A DNA stretch of 14,679 nt from Lojkania enalia (taxonomy: Eukaryota; Ascomycota; Dothideomycetes; Pleosporales): positions 1 through 14,679 of the forward strand of contig ML986978.1 of assembly GCA_010094045.1 (NCBI GenBank). The letters run 5' to 3'. Each line of letters starts with the position of its first letter. The first letter of the stretch is position 1. Position numbers and translations under genes: made by a program. The notes beneath the pieces were generated by a model that worked only from the letters and a program-made list of their open reading frames with translations, was not told the DNA's origin and searched no databases. Below are positions 8,050 to 14,679 of the stretch, piece by piece.

Positions 8050-9513
8050 ATGGCGTTGTGTTTGCCTCCACCACCTTCCAGTACGCGGAAAAGGGGTCTG
8101 AGTGCAGATATCGTGGGAGAGAGGAAACAACAGCCGGAAGCCAAACGAGCGCGAGAGGTTATATATGTTGACGAGGATGGTTTTGAAGATACTTGGACAA
8201 AGGGTACCGGCTCTCTGGAAGACCCGATCATTTTTCCTGAATGGGTTACTGGAAATATCATTACGCAAGAACATAATGGTCGGCTTATTATACTGGGTGA
8301 CACGGAGGAAGAGGAAAATGTAGAAAGGGATGCTGCGGATTGGATTGGGGAGTCTCCTTCAGAGTCACCTGAGCCTTCGAAGTTCGCACCTTACTCTTGC
8401 ACTCACCATGGCTCGGGGAGTCAGGAGTCGGAGAGCCTGCTTCTCGAGTTTGATCCGAGCTCTAGTCAAGGAGCCGAGAAGGAACATGATTATGATGGCG
8501 ATGGAGGAGAAGAATATATCATCATTCTCGATGAGGAGGATGAGGATGGAGAGACCGGTCATCGCCGGCTGGTTCGCCTGATCCCCAAATGGAAGAGCTT
8601 GAAAACTGAATTAATCAAGAAGGAGCCGGAAGAAGACGTCCCAGACTTGCCATTCCCGCAAGAGACTCAAGTTAGTAAAGACCTCGAGATATGGCAAGAT
8701 GATGAAGATGATGAAGATGAAGATGAAGAAGAAGAAGAAGAAGAAGAAGAAGAAGAAGAAGAAGAAGAAGAAGAAGAAGAAGATGATGATGATGATGATG
8801 ATGATGATAATGATGATGAAGAGAAGCTGTTTGAGGCAGCAGATGCCAAACTTACTCCCTCAGGGACTCCATTTAGCCAGGCTCTCATTGATGACGACCT
8901 TATCGATCTTTCGCTTCAGAAGAAGATGCATACTGATCTAAAACACGAGGAAGACCTGAGGCGGAGGAAACGTTTGGCGCTTTATACATATATGCCCAAA
9001 CAGCGGGAAATGCTGAAAAAAAGGGTGAGGAGGTATACTAGCAAGATATTGGGGGAGCAGACAGAGCGAGCTTGCTGGCTCTACGCTGACGAACAAGTTG
9101 GCCGTCTGGGTGGATCCATCCAAATGACGATTAGTTTTTATCACAATAAGGAAAGTTTATCCGTCGGGTTCAATATTATGTTCGTACTGATGTTTCTGAG
9201 CGGCGTGATGACCCCTGAGATCAAAGAAGGCATCATCGAGAAGAAGTGGACGGCAAGTCACTTGTGTGGAAACTGGGTTTGTCTAAATCACCAACACATC
9301 CACCCTGAGCCGCTTTCTACAAATCAGACCCGGAATGGCTGTTTCAGATTCCACAATGTGATATGCGATCACGAACCGTCGTGTCAAAGGTCGCTTCGCC
9401 GAGACATTCATACATTCAGAGATCTCCACTTAGAGGCTGAAGTGGTCAAGAAAGCCCAAGGAGACGGATACGAGAGTGAAGATGACACGGATCTTATACG
9501 TCTAACATTCTAA
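8050..9513 (+). CDS. I-PpoI-like His-Me finger (zinc-loop) nuclease domain protein with acidic SUMO-motif-rich N-terminus
   Basis: The 487-aa frame starts at the ATG at 8050 (G at -3 and +4; an in-frame TAG lies at 8041). The C-terminal third resembles the zinc-binding loop of His-Me homing endonucleases (zf-His_Me_endon, PF05551). TASHLC contains H404, the position of catalytic I-PpoI His98. C406-X4-C411-X4-H416 matches the C100/C105/H110 zinc ligands, N425 falls exactly at the Mg2+-binding Asn119, and RNGC (428-431) with C439-x-H441-X3-C445 matches the second zinc site. The fourth ligand of zinc site one (I-PpoI Cys41) appears to be F363; C342 is nearby. Residues 1-300 are acidic and probably disordered, with a basic NLS-like start (KRAR, about 32-35), three hydrophobic-acidic SUMO-interaction-like motifs, I189-K-K-E-P, and 19 Glu then 9 Asp at 226-253. 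Nuclease activity and role are inferred; a domesticated or DNA-binding-only function is possible. Confidence 0.82.
   Translation: MALCLPPPPSSTRKRGLSADIVGERKQQPEAKRAREVIYVDEDGFEDTWTKGTGSLEDPIIFPEWVTGNIITQEHNGRLIILGDTEEEENVERDAADWIGESPSESPEPSKFAPYSCTHHGSGSQESESLLLEFDPSSSQGAEKEHDYDGDGGEEYIIILDEEDEDGETGHRRLVRLIPKWKSLKTELIKKEPEEDVPDLPFPQETQVSKDLEIWQDDEDDEDEDEEEEEEEEEEEEEEEEEEEDDDDDDDDDNDDEEKLFEAADAKLTPSGTPFSQALIDDDLIDLSLQKKMHTDLKHEEDLRRRKRLALYTYMPKQREMLKKRVRRYTSKILGEQTERACWLYADEQVGRLGGSIQMTISFYHNKESLSVGFNIMFVLMFLSGVMTPEIKEGIIEKKWTASHLCGNWVCLNHQHIHPEPLSTNQTRNGCFRFHNVICDHEPSCQRSLRRDIHTFRDLHLEAEVVKKAQGDGYESEDDTDLIRLTF
8725..8808 (+). repeat. coding trinucleotide repeat (GAA)19(GAT)9
   Basis: Nineteen pure GAA codons (8725-8781) are followed by nine pure GAT codons (8782-8808), flanked by mixed GAT/GAA. 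The run is in frame with the nuclease-like gene and encodes Glu19-Asp9. Lack of synonymous interruption (no GAG or GAC) indicates recent microsatellite expansion rather than old, selected protein sequence. Confidence 0.97.
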
Positions 9514-9660
9514 CGCCCCTCCTTTGGCATCCATCACGGAAAGTTCTCCCGTTTCCTTCTGAGATAAATTTTGGCCAAAACTCTTTCCGAATTCTCTCCC
9601 CATTTCATGATATCTTTCAACCATTTTATGAGTTGGCGGAAGATCAGTCATATCTTTTCT

Positions 9661-9770
9661 TTTTATTTTTTATTTTTTATTTTTTATTTTTTATTTTTTA
9701 TTTTTTATTTTTTATTTTTTATTTTTCATTTTTTATTTTTCATTTTTCATTTTTCATTTTTCATTTTTCA
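9661..9770. repeat. 7-bp tandem array TTTTTTA / TTTTTCA
   Basis: A residues recur with an exact 7-nt period from 9665 to 9770, sixteen times without a slip. The first eight units are TTTTTTA, followed by TTTTTCA, TTTTTTA and five TTTTTCA units. A less regular T-rich stretch continues to about 9799. The array starts about 150 bp after the stop of the nuclease-like gene. Confidence 0.95.
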
Positions 9771-10992
9771 AATTTTATTTTTTATTTATTTTTTTTTTCT
9801 TACCACCATCATTGTCATTGGTAGTGCTCTTCGTTTGTTCATTGCACACTTCTAATTCGATGTTTGGGAGTCGTTTCGGAATCTATTTTCGCGCCAGTAC
9901 TACGGTGAAAGAAGGGAGACAATCGGAGGTATAGCGAGGGAGCACCGTGGAGGTGTAAAAGAGACTGGGTTCTTTTAGTGGATAGTTATGGTGGAGTGCG
10001 GCAGTGACCAATCAGGGAGGACCTCGGATGTCCACAGTACGCAGTTTCGCCGCCAAGCTCATCTTCTCCACCTCAACAACTGCTGTTCTTTCATCTCGCG
10101 TTCATGGGAATCATCAATATATATCATTTTCTGAAGAGGGTCCCTGGAGGATCCCACTGTTCGGATTCTATGTCAAACTCATTTTTTGAGGGCAAGCGTG
10201 CCGGTAGTGGCCGTCCTCGAGTCGGTGACGAAGAAGTGACCTGTCACATCTCCCCGCAAGACGTGCAGGTGGTGGGAGCGGGCGGTGGCACTCGGTCAAT
10301 TTTGATTCTTGCCATGTAGTGTCCCGTGATTTCTATCAAGTCCATGCACCGTTGGAAGATGGCTAATCAAATGATAGGAGGATGCTGGAAAATGGGGGGC
10401 GAATATGAGACACAGTGCTCGCTCCACGATAGAGAAACCTCCGCAATCGCAATCAATGTTTCGCCGTTCCTCATCGCTGCAATGGGTTTTGCAAACCTTC
10501 GCAAGGGCTCGATACAGCTACGGGCGGTCTGGTAGTCGCCAGTAGTAGAATATTTTGGAGAATAGCCCCCGGATGCGCCGCTGAAGATGCTGTCATGAGT
10601 AGCCCTAGTCATTGGAAGAGATAGCTCGAAAGGTTCCAGCAGATGATTTGGGGCTATTCGCCATGTATGAAAAGCTAGAGCCTACCTAGGCACTACACGC
10701 CAAGCTGGCACGGGGCTCTCAGGATGCTGCTGCCGTCCATGAGTAGCACTGCACCTGCCCCACGTGCATGTAAACAGATGGTCCCGAGGTCTCCTCCTCT
10801 GACCAAGGCCGTTCTTTGATTCAGAACTCACTGCTATCTTAGTCTGGTTCTGCGTAGAGCCCCAGACTGTGTTGCGGATAGGATCCGCAAGCGCCCGTCG
10901 CCCGCGGCCAGGCCAAACACAGGCAGGCTGGATCCGGACTGAAGTCAACACCACTGCTCACCATCGCCGAAGCTCGCGGTGGGCGACCCTCC

Positions 10993-11167
10993 TGACGTCA
11001 CCCCGGAGGCTGCTGTCAAGGTCATCTGTCGCTTCCCGTCTCCTACCCAGCGAAGCGACACGACACCACCGCAGCTTGCCCGGCAGCGATCCGTCCCGTT
11101 GTTCATAGCTGCACTCGGCCTGTCCGTTCGCTGTGGTTCGTTGCCAATTGTACTGGACACTTTATAG
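10993..11167 (+). promoter_or_regulatory. putative promoter of the downstream disordered-protein gene (CRE, CCAAT, TATA-like)
   Basis: A perfect palindromic ATF/CREB site TGACGTCA occupies 10993-11000, a CCAAT box lies at 11144-11148, and a TATA-like TTTATA lies at 11161-11166, followed by pyrimidine-rich sequence. Order and spacing would place transcription start near 11185-11200, shortly before the GTGAGT donor at 11227. These are motif matches only; bZIP control is an inference. Confidence 0.45.
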
Positions 11168-11226
11168 CTCTCTCCGCGTCCGAATCGTCAAGCTGGCGAC
11201 CAAACCGAGGATCCGTGGCCGGCGCG

Positions 11227-11393
11227 GTGAGTATCCTTTGCTGTCACCTTCTCGTCTTCGGATCTCTCCCACTGCAACAACAGCATCCACAACTTTCGCC
11301 AACCCACCCTAGGCAACCCCACCTCTGCCCTCTGCCCTCTACCCGTATTTTGCCGTCCGCTCTGCCGCGTGCACGTTACTAACAAACTTGGAG
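11227..11393 (+). other. candidate 5'-leader intron
   Basis: A strong donor GTGAGT lies at 11227 and a perfect TTACTAAC branch site at 11376-11383. The first AG after it is at 11392-11393, but it reads GGAG, a poor acceptor class. The branch A would be 11 nt from the acceptor. Other acceptors (CAG at 11437-11439 or 11453-11455) are farther away. No ATG exists between 10930 and 11226, so this would be a leader intron rather than one between coding exons. Confidence 0.5.
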
Positions 11394-11656
11394 GCCGCCG
11401 GGCCTACCCTCCTCAAACGTCCAAAGGCCGCCTGCCCAGTGGTAGTTCAACGCAGCCCGGGGACGTTTCCTCGCACTCGCATATACGGATTGTGCCCCGC
11501 GACGACGACGAATTTGCCGAGTACGCCGAGATTGACGACGAAGAGATTCCCACCTTCCGCTCGCCCTCGCTCCAATTCCCACCATCCACGGACCCAGAGC
11601 ACCGCAAATCCAGCGCCGAAGAGGAAGAGCCTGCTAGAGGCAAGACATTTGCGGAC

Positions 11657-13972
11657 ATGGCTCGCCGCTTCCCTCGCAAGGCATTTCCCGATGAGGAGCG
11701 GCCCACATCCGGTCCTGTCTCACTGACTAGTTTCATCAAGCCGCAGCCCAGCCGCAAGAACAACAACCCCAACAAGGGCTGGCGACCCCTCCAATTCAGC
11801 GATATTGGCGGCCACGAGAGCAAGAGCGAGAACATGGAATCCGATCATGACGACGTCTCGCCTCTAACGACAAACTTCAACAAGCAGCTCGAGCCTGGGC
11901 CGTCCTATCCAGACAGTTCCCAACCTAGAGCATCACTTTTCGATCTGCCTCCTCTCCAGACGAACTTGAAAACGTCACCTCGCTCACAACAATTGGATAC
12001 ATCCACCAAGCATGACAGCTCAGCCGATCCGCCGACCAACCTTCCTAGGGAGCGCAAGGACAATTCCAGCCCAGGCACTACACGATATACAGGAGCCGCT
12101 GACACTGCGCGGGTGTTCGGGAAGCAACTGCCCGACCCCATTCGCCTTAAGGAAGAGATTGGCACTGTTGACGGCCAGGTCATATTTATTGCTCACCCGA
12201 ATCGCGATGTCTCTGCCCATCAATGGTCATCATCGTCTTTCCAATGGATCAGTATCGGGGTATACTCACAGAATCGAAGCAAGATTGAGGGTTCGCTCGC
12301 ATCTGACCGTTTAATCGGATCGGGTTATTCTCAGAATACCCTAGAGTACTTTAAGGCAGTGGCAGAACAGCGTGAGAGAAATGTTAGAGAAAATGGTCGC
12401 CAGGAAGAGCCGCAGCTCCCAGATCCGTCGAATGTCCAGCACATTGAAGCACTACGCCGTCCAATCCCCGCCGACGCCGACCACTTTCTGTCCCTGTCCA
12501 ATGCACCAGCTGGCTCACCTGCCGGAGCGCTGCCAAGCTTTAATCAGATAGCTCCGAGATCTGTAAGCGGCGTACCGTCGGCAAAACCGCCTCCTCAGCG
12601 TACTGTGGCTCGTGATTTTCTTGAAGATCCCTTCGTCGCTCCTGAAAAGGTACAGCAGCCGGCGATACCAGCGGCCCTCAACTTCTCCAATTATACTATA
12701 AGGAATGCAATGGGCACAGATAATACAAGCATGGGAAACATGAACTTTGAATACCAATTCCCTGCTAGGCCAACGGCTTCTCATGCTCTCACCCACATGT
12801 CACTCACTGAAGCTCAAGCGGAGGTATTTAGAGAGCGTGAACGGGAACGATTGCGGCTATTACGCGCACGCCCACAGGACCACGTTTCACCTGCTGGCTT
12901 GCGTGAGGTGGAGTTTGGCGAAGAAGCTATGAGCGAGTTCGAGATATCGACAAGGCGCTCAACTTTCACTCGGCCTCCAGCTCCACTCTCACCAGAAGAT
13001 GCTCGTGGCCGCCAGGAGCTTCGGGAGAGGCTGGCTAGGCTAGGTGAACAAGCTCGCCATCCAATACCCCCTATTGACAGTCGCGTTGCTGTGCCAGACG
13101 TTCCCGCGCTGCGGGCTCCGAGCCGGGCAGCCTTTCGCGCTCCTCCAGGTCTTACTGTCGCCAACCCTACCCGCATCGTCTCCACCTTGAATGCCAATGC
13201 ACCGCCATATACGCATATCACCATGCAGTCACGTAGTCACGCCGATCACCCCGATTCTGACTCTGATGAAACCGCAGTAAATCCAGTCCCTGCCGCAACC
13301 CTCAAGTTCAGTGACCCGGATGGCATGCGCAATCCTGCAAGCCACTCAATTGCCATACGATCTGGGAACGGACCAATGCCGCAGAACTTCCACGGCCCTT
13401 TCTTCACGGGAAGTATGCCAACAAATGGTGACCTCACTGCTCCGCTTGCAAGCCAGATCGACGAGGATGAGAAGTTAAGGGTTTGGTTCCGCGATGGTCA
13501 TCGTTCTGCTAGACTGGAGGAGTACTGCAGGTCCCTCTTGTCTACTGCAGACGCCAGCACTCGGATTCGAAATCAACAAAACTTTGGAGTTATCGGAAGC
13601 GGGTCTTCTCGCGGAAAAGATGCTGATAAGTACAGCAACACGCTGACTTTTGTGCGGCTATGGGACAATGTTCGCCGGTACGTTGACAAAGACAAGACGC
13701 ATCCTGATGGGGCCACGGATTACTTTACGCGCTACTGGAAGCTAGCCCCTCCTAGCATGTGCGATCCAGGTCCCGATAGGAATCAAAGTTTCTTTGGTGA
13801 ATCCCAGAGCACACTTGCTCAACCGACTGCAGCTGCTCGGAACGCACAGCAGTTTGGCGGAACGAACTGGGGAGGTTTCAACCTTGGCATTTTCATGCCG
13901 AGCAAGCGTGGTCCTGGGCAGAGCTCGGTTGTAGATGGCAGGTTTAGAGGCCCAGACGCAGGCAGATTCTGA
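11657..13972 (+). CDS. large, mostly disordered protein of unknown function
   Basis: I do not recognise this family. From the first ATG (11657) the protein has 771 aa. The same frame is open back to 11231, and the part from 11394 shows coding-like codon use, so the true N-terminus may be up to about 88 residues longer. Most of the chain is rich in Pro, Ser, Arg and acidic residues and looks disordered. Two segments look folded: about 165-245 (containing GQVIFIAHPNRD, FQWISIGVYSQN and GYSQNTLEYFKAVAEQ) and about 600-715 (containing KLRVWFRDGHRSARLEEYCR, LTFVRLWDNVRRYVDKD and DYFTRYWKLAPPSMCD). Two Arg/Glu-rich helices lie near 380-400 and 445-460. No signal peptide, membrane segment or catalytic motif is visible. 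No internal intron is needed. A cytoplasmic or nuclear scaffold-like role would be a guess. Confidence 0.75.
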   Translation: MARRFPRKAFPDEERPTSGPVSLTSFIKPQPSRKNNNPNKGWRPLQFSDIGGHESKSENMESDHDDVSPLTTNFNKQLEPGPSYPDSSQPRASLFDLPPLQTNLKTSPRSQQLDTSTKHDSSADPPTNLPRERKDNSSPGTTRYTGAADTARVFGKQLPDPIRLKEEIGTVDGQVIFIAHPNRDVSAHQWSSSSFQWISIGVYSQNRSKIEGSLASDRLIGSGYSQNTLEYFKAVAEQRERNVRENGRQEEPQLPDPSNVQHIEALRRPIPADADHFLSLSNAPAGSPAGALPSFNQIAPRSVSGVPSAKPPPQRTVARDFLEDPFVAPEKVQQPAIPAALNFSNYTIRNAMGTDNTSMGNMNFEYQFPARPTASHALTHMSLTEAQAEVFRERERERLRLLRARPQDHVSPAGLREVEFGEEAMSEFEISTRRSTFTRPPAPLSPEDARGRQELRERLARLGEQARHPIPPIDSRVAVPDVPALRAPSRAAFRAPPGLTVANPTRIVSTLNANAPPYTHITMQSRSHADHPDSDSDETAVNPVPAATLKFSDPDGMRNPASHSIAIRSGNGPMPQNFHGPFFTGSMPTNGDLTAPLASQIDEDEKLRVWFRDGHRSARLEEYCRSLLSTADASTRIRNQQNFGVIGSGSSRGKDADKYSNTLTFVRLWDNVRRYVDKDKTHPDGATDYFTRYWKLAPPSMCDPGPDRNQSFFGESQSTLAQPTAAARNAQQFGGTNWGGFNLGIFMPSKRGPGQSSVVDGRFRGPDAGRF

Positions 13973-14648
13973 AAGGTATGGATTCGTCCATTGGTTATGG
14001 TATGATGGACATATTTACTGGCATTTTCAACTTCCAGAAGCGCTCCAATGCTTTCCTGTCGACGGAGGAAAGGAGCTCACTTTTTTCACTCCCTGTGTAT
14101 TATTAGCGAACTGGCCTGTGTTTCGGTCTTACCATGATACCCCCCACCCCAATCGATGGTCCATTCAAAGGCGTTCCGGCATGGTATGAAGCGGTTATAT
14201 GTTCGCTTGCGGTCAAGGGAGGGCATGTGTTTGCTAATTTGCTTTGCTTTCTGAATCTTCTGTATTTTCTGTATTTTGCTGCTTAATTTTCTTTCTCAAG
14301 GCGACTGACTTGAGACTCGACTCGACTCGGCATCATGACAGAGATGCAGATTTGTATGCATTTGTCGTGCGGATTGCATGGATCTGGAGGCGTCGAGGTC
14401 CATGTCATGGTTGTGATTGGGATGGGTAGGGCGGTGTGGCCTCTCGACTACTTACTTGACCTGGTCACGTATTTAATGGACTTTTTGTACATGTGGGAAA
14501 AGTTTGTAATATCATATTTCGATGCTGTGATGCTGGTTCTCTGTGCCTATGATAAAACTATGGTAAAGAGTTGTGGAAGGGTGCTTGCTGTGTTGATGGT
14601 ATTCACACTATTAGTTCAACGGATCATGGCTTGGAATTTGAAATTTAG

Positions 14649-14679
<31 letters not shown>
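13973..14679. other. 3' UTR and downstream intergenic sequence, ending in poly(T)
   Basis: No convincing gene lies here. T-rich sequence (about 14230-14300, including a TCTGTATTT tandem pair near 14256-14275) and GATAAAA near 14550 are plausible 3'-end elements for the preceding gene. A frame overlapping the end of that gene (to 14189) is a shadow. The last 29 bases are all T. Confidence 0.55.
14651..14679. repeat. T29 homopolymer at the window edge
   Basis: Twenty-nine consecutive T run to the last base. The run may continue beyond the window or mark an assembly break. Confidence 0.95.

Larger units (their letters stand above)
9514..11226. other. 1.7-kb region without a recognisable gene
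   Basis: It begins with the 3' UTR of the nuclease-like gene and contains the 7-bp T-rich tandem array at 9661-9770. A CCAATCA motif occurs at 10008-10014 with no convincing gene after it. Short open frames at 10104-10319 (plus) and 10367-10612 (minus) show no family resemblance. From about 10860 the sequence turns GC-rich and holds promoter-like motifs for the downstream gene. I see no tRNA, rRNA or transposon signature. Confidence 0.6.

Noticed and set aside
8667..8888. Minus-strand open frame encoding a long poly-Ser run opposite the Glu/Asp tract
   Set aside because: It is the complement of the GAA/GAT microsatellite in a better-supported gene on the plus strand.
9571..9855. Hydrophobic FYFLFFI-repeat open frames, superficially membrane-like
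   Set aside because: They are direct translation of the 7-bp T-rich tandem array; the heptapeptide period follows from a 7-nt unit and has no gene-like context.
10104..10319. Plus-strand 71-codon ATG frame downstream of a CCAATCA motif
   Set aside because: No domain resemblance and no coding-type codon bias; a single CCAAT motif is not enough to support a gene.
9780..10320. Possible SINE or LINE remnant on the minus strand with the T-rich array as its tail
   Set aside because: No Pol III B box, reverse-transcriptase coding trace or target-site duplication was visible.
10367..10612. Minus-strand 81-codon ATG frame in the gene-poor region
   Set aside because: It reads somewhat protein-like but resembles no known family, has no clear promoter or partner exon, and is short enough to arise by chance.
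13976..14038. Possible 3' UTR intron (GTATGG donor, TTCCAG acceptor)
   Set aside because: The donor is plausible but the branch site is weak, and it would not change the protein.
13935..14189. 84-codon frame overlapping the end of the disordered-protein gene
   Set aside because: It begins inside the coding sequence in another frame; the main frame ends at a clear TGA with coding character up to it.

Overview
The window looks like nuclear DNA of a filamentous ascomycete (Pezizomycotina). It has short spliceosomal introns (51 and 54 nt) with CTAAC-type branch points, a Zn2Cys6/fungal-specific transcription factor, strong C/G preference at third codon positions, and long intergenic spaces with homopolymer and AT-rich tracts. 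I cannot name the genus from sequence alone; a Dothideomycete is a guess.

Layout. Positions 1-2211 (minus) hold a Zn2Cys6 transcription factor whose 3' end runs off the left edge after a clear intron. It diverges, across a 462-bp shared promoter region, from a two-exon HAD-IIA hydrolase of the CECR5/HDHD5 type at 2674-3972 (plus), probably mitochondrial. That gene converges on an intronless gene for a secreted lactonase-type beta-propeller at 4280-5479 (minus). A 2.57-kb stretch without a recognisable gene follows. At 8050-9513 (plus) is the most interesting gene: a 487-aa protein whose C-terminus matches the His-Me finger/zinc-loop core of the I-PpoI homing endonuclease, with catalytic His and Asn in place. 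Its N-terminal part is acidic and carries three SUMO-interaction-like motifs, an IKxEP SUMO-site-like motif and an E19-D9 run. A 7-bp T-rich tandem array lies 150 bp downstream, then another 1.7-1.9 kb without a recognisable gene. The last gene (plus, ending at 13972) encodes a large, mostly disordered protein of unknown function. Its first ATG is at 11657, but coding-looking sequence extends about 260 nt further upstream. The window ends in a run of 29 T.

No operon-like or pathway cluster is evident. The transcription factor and the hydrolase share a divergent promoter and could be co-regulated; the other genes look unrelated. The nuclease-like gene sits alone inside a roughly 5.9-kb gene-poor interval, which fits either an accessory or selfish origin or a domesticated homing endonuclease.
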